Shown in pieces: positions 1 to 7,884 of a stretch of 64,000 bases of DNA; within the stretch, counting starts at the first letter, position 1, and the number at the start of each line of letters is the position of its first letter. The notes beneath the pieces are model-generated. The model made no database searches. It was given only the letters and a program-made list of their open reading frames with translations, and was not told the DNA's origin. Location of the stretch: NCBI RefSeq assembly GCF_003460605.1, contig NZ_QTVN01000001.1, forward strand, positions 186,001-250,000, written 5' to 3'. A program made the translations under genes and the position numbers. This DNA is from Ruminococcus sp. AF31-8BH. Its GTDB lineage: Bacteria > Bacillota > Clostridia > Lachnospirales > Lachnospiraceae.

Positions 1-1
1 A

Positions 2-685
2 ACAGCAAGTACGATTATTAACATGGCAAGTAAAGAGATTGGAGTAAAAGAAACGGGGGTGAACAATGTCAAATATAATACGGAATATTATGGACGAGCT
101 GTAAATGGTGAAAATTATCCATGGTGTGCAGTATTTGTATGGTGGGTTTTTAAACATGCCGGAGCTTCTGCTCTTTTTTGTGGCGGTGCAAAAACAGCTT
201 CAGTTTATGAAGTATGGCGATATTATAATTCATTAGGACGCGTTTATAATACTCCGAAAGTTGGAGATCTTGCTATAGTTAGTACAAATAATGGAGGAAC
301 GTATGGGCATGTAGGAATTGTAAAAACAGTAACCAGCAGTGAAATTATTACTATAGATGGCAATTCTGGAGATGCAGTTAGAACGTCGAAGAGATCTATT
401 GGTGGAAGAAAAATGTCATTTTGCAGACCTGCTTATGGTTCTAGCGATGGTGGAAGTACCGGAGGTAATTTATCTATGGGATCCAGCGGAACTGACGTCA
501 GAGATATGCAGAGGAAGCTTATTGCTTTAGGTTATAGCTGTGGATCGGCCGGTGCAGATGGTGTTTTTGGACAAGGAACCTATGATGCGGTTTGTAGATT
601 CCAAAGAACTTATGGACTGTCAGTGGATGGTATCATCGGACCGGCAACACGCGCTAAAATAAATTCTTTATATAGTCGTTTGTAA
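2..685 (+). CDS. CHAP-domain cell-wall hydrolase with C-terminal peptidoglycan-binding domain (5' end cut by window)
   Basis: The protein resembles phage endolysins and secreted peptidoglycan amidases/endopeptidases that cleave the wall peptide. The N-terminal half is a CHAP (NlpC/P60-like) domain: the catalytic Cys lies in PWCAVFVWW and the His in YGHVGIV. A Gly/Ser linker near residue 140 leads to a PG_binding_1 domain (GTDVRDMQRKLIALGY, then DGVFGQGTYDAV and DGIIGPATR). An ATG exists at 23, but it has no ribosome binding site. The frame is open to base 2 and reads TASTIIN before it, like the start of related lysins, so the gene probably begins upstream of the window. No holin or phage gene is visible here, so the prophage link is inference. 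The gene is AT-rich. Confidence 0.85.
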   Translation, partial: TASTIINMASKEIGVKETGVNNVKYNTEYYGRAVNGENYPWCAVFVWWVFKHAGASALFCGGAKTASVYEVWRYYNSLGRVYNTPKVGDLAIVSTNNGGTYGHVGIVKTVTSSEIITIDGNSGDAVRTSKRSIGGRKMSFCRPAYGSSDGGSTGGNLSMGSSGTDVRDMQRKLIALGYSCGSAGADGVFGQGTYDAVCRFQRTYGLSVDGIIGPATRAKINSLYSRL

Positions 686-720
686 AACAATAATTTATAG
701 ATGATCATAACTAATTAAAA

Positions 721-766
721 GTTGGTACACTGGAGTTTTGACTGATTTCAGTTGTACCAGCTTTTT
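721..766 (+). terminator. Rho-independent terminator after the CHAP gene
   Basis: GTTGGTACA at 721-729 pairs with TGTACCAGC at 753-761, with one G-T pair, and is followed by five T on the plus strand. Confidence 0.75.
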
Positions 767-811
767 ATCTTTGTAGTAAGCAGGAATCAATAATTAAAGA
801 AGTTATTATTT

Positions 812-853
812 AAAAACCCGTACCCGGCAGCCGTGACAACATGGCAGCCGGGT
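812..853 (-). terminator. Rho-independent terminator of the YczE-like gene
   Basis: ACCCGGCAGCC (822-832) and GGCAGCCGGGT (843-853) form a GC-rich stem that ends in five T when read on the minus strand (812-816). It lies just beyond the stop of the membrane-protein gene at 860. Confidence 0.8.
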
Positions 854-859
854 ATGAGT

Positions 860-1501
860 TTAATTTCCGATTATTTTTTTGCAGAAGCGTTGGGAATATG
901 GCATAAAGATCTGTGCGACAGGACCTACGATAAAGGCACAGATAATAGTTCCCAGTCCAAAGGTTCCTCCAAGCAGAAAACCTGCGATCACAAAGAAGCA
1001 GTCTGTCAGGATGCGCACGATGCCGAAAGGTTTGTGACTTTTGTCGCTGATGACAATGGCAACCAGATCATTGGGACCTGTTCCCGCTTCCGATTTGATC
1101 ACTATGGTCATGCCAAGAGCAAGGATGATACATCCTGCTACAAGGACGATGATGCGCACTGCTATGGGCAGAGAACTGTTGATACAGTCTCCAAGCAGGA
1201 CGGTAAAAAGATCAATAATAGGTCCGCCAAGAAACATACAGATGATCGTTCCAATTCGTATGTAGCTTCGGTCAATGAAAAGCAGCACCATAATGATCAG
1301 AAAACAGATCATCATGTGAGTTCGTCCGTGGGTCCAGTTAAGAGCTGCCGGCCATGGGACACTGCGGAAGATTCCCTGCACAAGGACATTAAAGGGGTCA
1401 GTTCCCAGATTTGCCTGAATAAAAAAAGTCACACCCAGGTGAGCAACAGACAGACCGAAAACCAATAAGATAATTTGTTTGATTTTTTGTTTTGGCGTCA
1501 T
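860..1501 (-). CDS. YczE/YyaS/YitT-family integral membrane protein
   Basis: This 213-residue protein is strongly hydrophobic with about five predicted membrane spans. It carries the family-type segment FFIQANLGTDPFNVLVQG near residue 27 and a second GTGPNDLV segment near residue 140, an internal pseudo-duplication common in YczE/YitT-like proteins. Relatives are uncharacterised membrane proteins; a transport role is often suggested but not shown. It is a monocistronic minus-strand unit with its own terminator. Function is unknown, but the family call is fairly secure. Confidence 0.75.
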   Translation of the reverse strand: MTPKQKIKQIILLVFGLSVAHLGVTFFIQANLGTDPFNVLVQGIFRSVPWPAALNWTHGRTHMMICFLIIMVLLFIDRSYIRIGTIICMFLGGPIIDLFTVLLGDCINSSLPIAVRIIVLVAGCIILALGMTIVIKSEAGTGPNDLVAIVISDKSHKPFGIVRILTDCFFVIAGFLLGGTFGLGTIICAFIVGPVAQIFMPYSQRFCKKIIGN

Positions 1502-1742
1502 AATGTGTAGTTCCTTTTTCTTTATCTTATCAATATTTTATCATATCGGACAAGCTTATAAAAGCAGAATATCAGGAAGGTAAGTTTTACAAAATATGAA
1601 TTTGCAGGTATAAAATAAAAATAAATAAAAAAGAAAAAAAGGAAATTATTCCAATAAGAGACGTAATTTTGACAGTTTCTGCAAAATGGATAAGTTAAAG
1701 GCGTATAATGAAAGAAAAATATTATGTCAGGAGGAAGAGAAA

Positions 1743-2600
1743 ATGAACTACAAGAAATTGACAGCAGTATTTATGGCATTGGGAATAGCAGCAACGTGTT
1801 TTTCCGGATGCGGACTGACAGAGGGGAATGGAGGAACATCTGCTTCGGAACCGACCAAGGCGGCGGCCACAGCAGCACCAAAACCTACGAAAGCAGCTGC
1901 GCAGACAGGCTCAGGGTCTCAGTCCGGCAATATAGGAAACACATCTTCAGAAGCGGAAAAAGAAATTACATATATAAACGGAGTTTTAACAGATTCCGAT
2001 GAGGACAGTGTAACAATCGAGTATGGATCTGACGGGGATTTTAATCAGACAACTTTTGATATCAGTAATGCGGATATTCAGATAGGCGAAAACAAGAAAC
2101 AGGGGGGACCTTTAGCGGCAAATCTGAATCTTAAAATTGGATATTATGTGGAGAATGGAGATTACATTGCTGTTTCTGTATATGGAGACGGAAGTGAAAG
2201 TATGACCCCAAGCTGGGTTTATAATTATGAAATGAAGTCCGTCAGCGGAAATGTAAGATATAACGATGACTCTACCATGACAATAGAGACAGGCTCTGAT
2301 GGAGATTTCTATGAAATGACTTTTGACATCAGCAGTGCAGAGCTGGATATTCAGGTAGATGAAGTGATCGGAGTCAGTGGTCTTAGAACAAGCCTTAATG
2401 TAGATGTAAATTATTATGTGAAAGATGGAGTGAACATTGCTACTTATGTATACAGCGATGGGACAGAATATTTTTCACCCAGTCAGCTGTATAATATGGA
2501 ACAGAGAAATACCCAGGCAGAAGAGGATACGCAGGAGTATGAAGAATCCGGGGATGCAGATTATATAGACGAGGAAGAGGAAACTTCTGAGGATTATTAA
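1743..2600 (+). CDS. Secreted lipoprotein with two ~80-residue beta-rich repeats and acidic tail
   Basis: The start at 1743 is chosen because AGGAGG (1729-1734) sits eight bases upstream and the reading begins MNYKKLTAV with a lipobox CFSGC (lipidated Cys23). An upstream in-frame ATG at 1686 lacks these features. After a Thr/Ala/Lys linker come two copies of one domain. The first starts ITYINGVLTDSDEDSVTIEY and contains QTTFDISNADIQIG. The second is more divergent and contains EMTFDISSAELDIQV. The C-terminus is very acidic (EEEETSEDY). The protein should be anchored to the outer face of the membrane. I do not recognise the family. A one-repeat paralogue follows directly downstream. Confidence 0.75.
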   Translation: MNYKKLTAVFMALGIAATCFSGCGLTEGNGGTSASEPTKAAATAAPKPTKAAAQTGSGSQSGNIGNTSSEAEKEITYINGVLTDSDEDSVTIEYGSDGDFNQTTFDISNADIQIGENKKQGGPLAANLNLKIGYYVENGDYIAVSVYGDGSESMTPSWVYNYEMKSVSGNVRYNDDSTMTIETGSDGDFYEMTFDISSAELDIQVDEVIGVSGLRTSLNVDVNYYVKDGVNIATYVYSDGTEYFSPSQLYNMEQRNTQAEEDTQEYEESGDADYIDEEEETSEDY

Positions 2601-2654
2601 CAGGGAGGGCAGAATCAAAGGAAAATCATCATTTACAACAGGGGAAAGAGAAAA

Positions 2655-3092
2655 ATGAGATACAAAAGAATGACAGCATGATTCATAATGCTTGGGATAT
2701 TGCTGGCAGGTCTTCCGGGATGTGGACAGTCCCCGAATAATAAAGAGACCTCCTCTTCTGAGAGCAGTGCTGCCGACGAACCAGAATCGGAAATCATATA
2801 TATAAACGGAGTCCTTACAGAATCTGATGAGGACAGCGTAACGATGGAATATGGTTCGGAAGGCAATTTTACACAGACTACCTTTGATATCAGCAATGCC
2901 GATATTCAGATAGGAGAAAGCCGGAAACAAGGCGGACCACTGGCAGCGAATCTGAAACTGGAAATTGGATATTATGTGAAAGACGGAAAGTACATTGCTG
3001 TTTCTGTATACGGAGATGGAAGCGAAAGTATGACGCCCAGCTGGATTTATAATCATGAACAGCAGACTATGGAGGGAAAAACAAAGGAATAA
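2655..3092 (+). pseudogene. One-repeat paralogue of the preceding lipoprotein, with a TGA inside the signal peptide
   Basis: Reading from ATG 2655, behind an AGGGGA site, gives MRYKRMTA, then TGA at 2679-2681, then FIMLGILLAGLPGCG. The whole resembles the upstream lipoprotein signal peptide and lipobox interrupted by one stop. The body (IIYINGVLTESDEDSVTMEY ... SWIYNHEQ) is closely similar to the first repeat of the upstream protein. An ATG at 2688 could still start translation, but it would drop the positively charged N-region and has no good ribosome binding site. The likely reading is a tandem duplicate that has lost export. A sequencing error is possible but would have to be a substitution or longer change. 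Confidence 0.75.
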
Positions 3093-3107
3093 AACAGATA
3101 TTAAAAA

Positions 3108-3154
3108 GGGGATGTGAAAAAACTCGATTGAGTTTTTTCGCATCTCCCTCTTTT
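3108..3154. terminator. Bidirectional terminator between convergent genes
   Basis: GGGATGTGAAAAAACTC and GAGTTTTTTCGCATCTCCC flank a four-base loop. A T-rich tract follows on the plus strand and A5 precedes it, giving T5 on the minus strand. It lies between the lipoprotein paralogue and the GH32 gene. Confidence 0.85.
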
Positions 3155-3167
3155 CAGCTGCACTAAA

Positions 3168-4556
3168 TTACTTCAACCCAGTAGTCACCTTACAATTTGT
3201 AACCCTCAGGCTTCCCTCAGAAGCAAACAGGGATAAGCTTTCTCCCGGTCTCTTGTATGCACGTGCATTCAAAGCCACACCATCCACATAAATGGTAGCA
3301 ATTGTATCATCCACGATCATACGGATGTTGTATTTCTTTCCCGGGATCAGATCAATTGGTCTTTCCAGTCCGATGTTCTGATTTGCAGGCCATGGCCAGT
3401 TCGGTTTCTTCTCAAATACATAACGGTTCTCTGTAACATTAAATACAAACTGATAAGATTCTGCTTTGTCCTCATCCTCATAAAATCTCACGCCAAATGT
3501 TCTTGTGCCCTCAGAGAACTCCACATCTGCTTCAAATTTGAAAATGTCACCGGTATTTCTTCCAACAACTACTTCTGAACTCTTAGTTGGTGTGTCGATA
3601 ACGAAATCATCCTTCTTTTCCTCTTTGTCAAAAGCATTCCATACAGTTTCCGGAATTCTTACACCAAGAGTGCCATCCTCTTTCTGGTATACCTCATGTG
3701 CCATAAAGGTTCCTGCCCAGATAAAGTTTTCATCGTCATCGTCTTTGTCTTTTGTTGCAACCCAGCCAAACAGGATTCTCTGTCCGTTCAGCTCAAAGGT
3801 ACGTCCTGCATAATAAGCTCTGCCGTCGAATGCATCATCCTTTGGTGCGATCCATGGACCGTTCAAGCTCTTGCTCATGCGGTAAACCATTTTGCTTCTG
3901 TCACTGTATTCTGTTACAATGTGATACCACCAGTCACCAATTTTAAACAGGTCTGGCATTTCATGCATGGTATAAAGGTCCGGTGCCCAGAAATCACCTT
4001 CAAACTTCCAGTTTTTCAGATCCTTGGAAGTAAATTTAACGGTTCTTCCTGTCTGTCTTGTTTTTGGTCCCTGCAGTCTTGCTCCAAGAATCAGTAAATA
4101 CTGGTCATTTTCCTCATCACGGATTACCCACGGATCTCTCCAGTCATCCGGATCATAGCCTTCCTGTGGAGTAAAGGTAAGAGCATCCTGAGTTTTGTGC
4201 CAGGTAACCAGATCATCACTATATGCATGCATCAGTACCTGAGATGGTTTTCCAAGTGCCGGATAATCACGGTTGTAGCCGGTGTAGAAAATATGATACT
4301 GTCCCTCTGCTTCAAAAACACTTCCTGCGAAAATAAACTGATCCTGCTCTTCGTCAGTTCCTCTTGGAATTGCCACGCCACAGTCTTCATAATGAACAAA
4401 ATCGGAGGTTGTTGCTAAATCCCAGCCAAATGGCTCGCCAAACGGTCCTGGTTTTCTGGTATCTCTCTGATGATATAAATAAAATTTATCTCCATGTCCG
4501 AATGGCATGCAATCACCAAACCATGTTTCTGGAAACTGATAGTATAATTTCTGCAT
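3168..4556 (-). CDS. GH32-family glycoside hydrolase (beta-fructosidase-like)
   Basis: This 462-residue protein has no signal peptide, so it should act inside the cell on imported sugar. The clan GH-J triad can be placed: nucleophile Asp15 in FGDCMPF (in place of the usual NDPNG), the RDP motif at 140-142 in DDWRDPWVI, and acid/base Glu199 in HEMPDLF. A five-bladed propeller (to about 320) is followed by a C-terminal beta-sandwich. The atypical nucleophile motif places it outside classical invertases and levanases, so the sugar is uncertain. It is the last gene of the binding protein-permease-permease operon, which suggests it hydrolyses what that transporter brings in. The start has AGGAGA about nine bases upstream. 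Confidence 0.82.
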   Translation of the reverse strand: MQKLYYQFPETWFGDCMPFGHGDKFYLYHQRDTRKPGPFGEPFGWDLATTSDFVHYEDCGVAIPRGTDEEQDQFIFAGSVFEAEGQYHIFYTGYNRDYPALGKPSQVLMHAYSDDLVTWHKTQDALTFTPQEGYDPDDWRDPWVIRDEENDQYLLILGARLQGPKTRQTGRTVKFTSKDLKNWKFEGDFWAPDLYTMHEMPDLFKIGDWWYHIVTEYSDRSKMVYRMSKSLNGPWIAPKDDAFDGRAYYAGRTFELNGQRILFGWVATKDKDDDDENFIWAGTFMAHEVYQKEDGTLGVRIPETVWNAFDKEEKKDDFVIDTPTKSSEVVVGRNTGDIFKFEADVEFSEGTRTFGVRFYEDEDKAESYQFVFNVTENRYVFEKKPNWPWPANQNIGLERPIDLIPGKKYNIRMIVDDTIATIYVDGVALNARAYKRPGESLSLFASEGSLRVTNCKVTTGLK

Positions 4557-4663
4557 AATATATTCTCCTTTTCTTTACAGGCGTTCATACCACGCCGTTT
4601 TTTCTGATTTATAACCAACTCACAGTAATAATTAAAAAATCCTACATTAATGTCACGGTTTAC

Positions 4664-5503
4664 TCATCCCTTCACAGCGCCTGCTGTCATACCTGCAAGC
4701 ATCTTCTTGCTGCTGAAGAAATAGAAAATAAATACCGGGAGTACTGTAACTGTAATCGCAGCAAAGGTTGCGCCCCAGTCAGTCAGTCCCATGCTTCCCA
4801 CAAAGTCATTCAGACCCAGTGTAATTGTTTTCATATCTGTGGATCTTGTAAATGTATAAGCATTAATATATTCATTCCAGCAGAAGACAGCCTGCATGGT
4901 AGCTACTGTAATGATGGAGTTCAAAGACATCGGCACTACCATTTTGAAAAAGCAGCCTATCGGAGAGCATCCGTCAATAATAGCGGCTTCCAGCATTTCC
5001 TCCGGGAAGAATTTATTGAAGGAATAAAACAGCTGGATGGAATAGGATAATGAAAATGCAATCTGCGGTAAAATGATCGCCGGATATGTATTGATCAATC
5101 CCATTTTGTTAAAAATACTAAACAGTGGAATTAAGGCAACCTGCATAGGAAGCATTAATCCAAGCAGGAAATAGTTCAGGATTATTTTTCTTCCTCTGAA
5201 CTTGATTTTGCTAAGTGCAAATCCAGCCATCAGTGCAAATAAAAGTAATGGAACTAATACACCGATTAAAACAATAATACTGTTCTTAAAATAAGTCAGC
5301 ATATGGCTCTTTGTAAAAACGTTAATAAAGTTTGTTAATATCCACTTAGATGGAAGCGCATATGCCGGAAGCTTTCTGAAGTCATCTAATGACTTAAAGC
5401 TGGAGGTAAATACATAGAAGAAGGGATACACCTGCATAATAACCAGGAATAACGCAATGACCCATTTAATAATGCTGGGAATGGAAACTTTTTTCTTTTT
5501 CAT
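4664..5503 (-). CDS. Sugar ABC transporter permease, MalG type (CUT1)
   Basis: This 279-residue inner-membrane protein has six predicted spans and the EAA loop EAAIIDG at 172-178, which docks onto the ATPase. The C-terminus ends MLAGMTAGAVKG, typical of the second CUT1 permease. Its start overlaps the stop of the upstream permease by four bases (5500-5503), indicating translational coupling. With that permease and the binding protein at 6457-7740 it forms a carbohydrate importer. No ATPase gene is present in the operon. Confidence 0.93.
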   Translation of the reverse strand: MKKKKVSIPSIIKWVIALFLVIMQVYPFFYVFTSSFKSLDDFRKLPAYALPSKWILTNFINVFTKSHMLTYFKNSIIVLIGVLVPLLLFALMAGFALSKIKFRGRKIILNYFLLGLMLPMQVALIPLFSIFNKMGLINTYPAIILPQIAFSLSYSIQLFYSFNKFFPEEMLEAAIIDGCSPIGCFFKMVVPMSLNSIITVATMQAVFCWNEYINAYTFTRSTDMKTITLGLNDFVGSMGLTDWGATFAAITVTVLPVFIFYFFSSKKMLAGMTAGAVKG

Positions 5504-6384
5504 TCGTCTTCCCCCTCTCCTGAGAATTTACGGAATAATAATCCTACTACCATACAAATAATTACGATCATAATGGCTACGGCACTTCCGTATCCATATT
5601 TCATACTGCTGAAGGCCTGTTTGTACATATAGGTTGTCATAAGCTCTGATGCATTTCCAGGTCCGCCATGTGTCAGCAGGTATGAGAACTCAAAGGATCT
5701 CAATGATCCATTTAATACCAGAAGACAGTTGGCAATGATAACCGGTTTGATGTATGGAATTTTCACATACAGATATTCCTGCCATACTGCTGCTCCGTCA
5801 ATCAATGCTGCTTCACCAAGTTCATCCGGTACACCGATCAGTGCTGCATAGAAAATAACCATATACAGTCCCAGATATTTATAAGCCTCTACAAACGCTG
5901 TTACGTACAGTGAAATCTGCGGATTTGATATCCACTCCATGAACTTGAATGAAGGGTTTATGAAGGATAAAATCTGATTCACGATTCCAATTGGTGTTAC
6001 AGAGAACAGTTTTGTAAAAATCTGGCAGATTGCAACTGATGAAATTACTACCGGAATATAATACAAAGTCTGTAAAGCAACTCTGCCTCTTTTGATTCGG
6101 GAAAGAAGGACTGCAAACAGTAAGCCTCCAAATACCTGAATTGCCACATTGATAATCGTATAAACAATTGTATGCCATACTGTAGAGCGGAACACGGTAT
6201 CTTGTGTTAAAAGCTCCACATAATTCTTGAATCCTACAAATATTTTCTCGCCTACACCGCTCCAGTCAAAAAAGCTGTAATAACCTGCCCATACAATGGA
6301 CACAATAACAAATGCAGTATAGATAAGGAATGCAGGAAAAAGAAACATAAAAATTACTGATTTCTTTCCAAATGCTTTCTGCAT
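5500..6384 (-). CDS. Sugar ABC transporter permease, MalF type (CUT1)
   Basis: This 294-residue protein has six predicted membrane spans and the EAA loop EAALIDG at 191-197. It has an AGGAGA ribosome binding site before its ATG. It sits between the binding-protein gene, from which it is separated by a hairpin at 6408-6434, and the second permease, with which it overlaps by four bases. It forms half of the membrane channel of the sugar importer. The substrate is probably a fructose-containing or related oligosaccharide, judged only from the linked GH32 enzyme. Confidence 0.93.
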   Translation of the reverse strand: MQKAFGKKSVIFMFLFPAFLIYTAFVIVSIVWAGYYSFFDWSGVGEKIFVGFKNYVELLTQDTVFRSTVWHTIVYTIINVAIQVFGGLLFAVLLSRIKRGRVALQTLYYIPVVISSVAICQIFTKLFSVTPIGIVNQILSFINPSFKFMEWISNPQISLYVTAFVEAYKYLGLYMVIFYAALIGVPDELGEAALIDGAAVWQEYLYVKIPYIKPVIIANCLLVLNGSLRSFEFSYLLTHGGPGNASELMTTYMYKQAFSSMKYGYGSAVAIMIVIICMVVGLLFRKFSGEGEDE

Positions 6385-6407
6385 AAGACTCTCTCCTTTC
6401 TTTAAAA

Positions 6408-6434
6408 GAGACTGGCAAATTTTCCGCCAGTCTC
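6408..6434 (-). terminator. Intercistronic attenuator hairpin between binding protein and permease genes
   Basis: GAGACTGGC (6408-6416) and GCCAGTCTC (6426-6434) form a nine-pair stem followed by a short T tract on the minus strand. Such hairpins usually let binding-protein mRNA exceed permease mRNA. The second sugar operon has one at the equivalent place (59339-59372). Confidence 0.75.
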
Positions 6435-6456
6435 ATTCCTGCACACTTAAAATTCT

Positions 6457-7740
6457 TTATTTAATAAAAGAATCACAGGTTTCAATAAATTCGTCTGGTG
6501 TGGTGATTCCCTGTGCCAGCTTCTGCTGTTCATCAACAATTTTTGTCATTACATCAGAATCAAGCTTGTCATCCCAGGAAGTCCATGCTGTTTCTGCGTC
6601 CTCGAACATTGGCTGAGTGTCATAGTACAGCTGCGGAAGTCCTTCTGGAAGAGAATCCTCGTTAAATGGAGAGAATACATGTGCCTGATTGTAGCAAGCA
6701 TCGGAGAAGTTCTCGCACATATAATCAAAGAATTCCTGCATTGTATCATCATATGTAGCTTTATTAAAGCCTTCTGCAAATCCTGCATGGATCGGTACAT
6801 TTGTAGCCATATTATCCATGCCTTCTGTATCCGGTACCGGGAAGAATCCGAGTTCTCCGTTATCATACATCTCTTCTGCCAGGCTGATCTGTCCGGAGCC
6901 GGTATAGAAGATTGCTCCTGTACCACCGAAGAACAGGTTGCATGCGGATGTAAAGTCTACACTTGCAAATCCAGGCTCAAAATATCCTTTTGTTCCAAGA
7001 TCAGAAAGAAGATTTACTGCATATTTTGCAGACTCATTTTCACTAAAGGAATCTGTTCCTGCCTGATATCCCTGGATAAATTCAGGACCTGTTACTCTCC
7101 ATGGAGAGAAGGAAAGGTATCTCATAAGCTGCCATGCATCGGAACCACCTACGATTACCGGAATCTCACCTAAATCTGCAATTTTCTGGCAATCCTCTTC
7201 AAACTCTTCCCAGGTTGTTGGTGCATCTGTAATTCCTGCATCTTCAAAAATGTCTTTTCTGTACATGAAGTATTCACAGTACAGACCCTGTGGAAACAGG
7301 TACAGATTTCCGTCATCTGCATCAGTAAGGAAATCGCGGATTGCTCCATTCAGTTTATCTGCATATCCGTTTCTTTCCAGCTCTGCACCTACATCAACCA
7401 GTGCATCAATGTCCTTGCAGGCTGCGGAAAGTGTTCCATTCGGGCATCCAAAGATGTCTGGAAGTGTATCACTGTTGATGTACATCTGCAGCTTTGTGAA
7501 ATAGTCCTGCATATCGTTTACAAGTTCAATTTCATAATCCAGGCCTTTCTCGTCACAGAAGTTTTTCAGAAGATAGTCAAAGGTCTGAAACTGCTCTGTT
7601 GATTCCGTTCCTTTTAACAGTGCAGTAATCTTGGTTCTCTCGCTGTCTGCTGAAGCGGTTAACGCTCCCATTCCTGTCATAAGACCAGCTGTCATAGCTG
7701 CTGTCAGCACCAGAGATACCATTTTTCTCATATTTTTCAT
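6457..7740 (-). CDS. Extracellular sugar-binding protein of CUT1 ABC transporter (no lipobox)
   Basis: This 427-residue protein belongs to solute-binding family 1. It begins with a Lys/Arg region and a hydrophobic signal sequence ending LTASA-DSE, which fits signal peptidase I cleavage. The N-terminal 40 residues contain no Cys, so the usual Gram-positive lipid anchor is missing. The mature part has the expected two-lobe pattern, including ITDAPTTWEEFEEDCQKIAD near residue 170. It is the first gene of the operon and has its own promoter and an AGGAGG ribosome binding site. It captures the sugar for the two downstream permeases. Confidence 0.92.
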   Translation of the reverse strand: MKNMRKMVSLVLTAAMTAGLMTGMGALTASADSERTKITALLKGTESTEQFQTFDYLLKNFCDEKGLDYEIELVNDMQDYFTKLQMYINSDTLPDIFGCPNGTLSAACKDIDALVDVGAELERNGYADKLNGAIRDFLTDADDGNLYLFPQGLYCEYFMYRKDIFEDAGITDAPTTWEEFEEDCQKIADLGEIPVIVGGSDAWQLMRYLSFSPWRVTGPEFIQGYQAGTDSFSENESAKYAVNLLSDLGTKGYFEPGFASVDFTSACNLFFGGTGAIFYTGSGQISLAEEMYDNGELGFFPVPDTEGMDNMATNVPIHAGFAEGFNKATYDDTMQEFFDYMCENFSDACYNQAHVFSPFNEDSLPEGLPQLYYDTQPMFEDAETAWTSWDDKLDSDVMTKIVDEQQKLAQGITTPDEFIETCDSFIK

Positions 7741-7787
7741 TTCATTTTCCTCCTTTTATTTTAGGTTTCCTCGCTTTTGATGATTTT

Positions 7788-7816
7788 ATTTTACCTTCTG
7801 GTGCTTTTATAAACAA
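7788..7816 (-). promoter_or_regulatory. Promoter of the first sugar-ABC operon
   Basis: On the minus strand TTGTTT (7811-7816) is 17 bases from TAAAAT (7788-7793), upstream of the binding-protein gene and downstream of the terminator of the two-component genes. It is the probable target region of the adjacent AraC-type response regulator. Confidence 0.55.
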
Positions 7817-7833
7817 TTGGAAATAAAAGTAAA

Positions 7834-7880
7834 AATGGGAGATTTGTACACAGTTTCCTTTTGTGCACAAATCTCCCATT
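7834..7880 (-). terminator. Terminator of the first two-component system
   Basis: AATGGGAGATTTGT and its near-perfect complement ending at 7880 form a long stem. On the minus strand it is followed by a T-rich tract. It separates the response-regulator gene (stop at 7885) from the transporter operon. Confidence 0.85.
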
Positions 7881-7884
7881 GCTT

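Noticed and set aside
833..1468. A 211-codon plus-strand frame opposite the YczE-like gene
   Set aside because: Its composition is low-complexity hydrophilic and it starts within the terminator stem; the minus-strand membrane protein is convincing.
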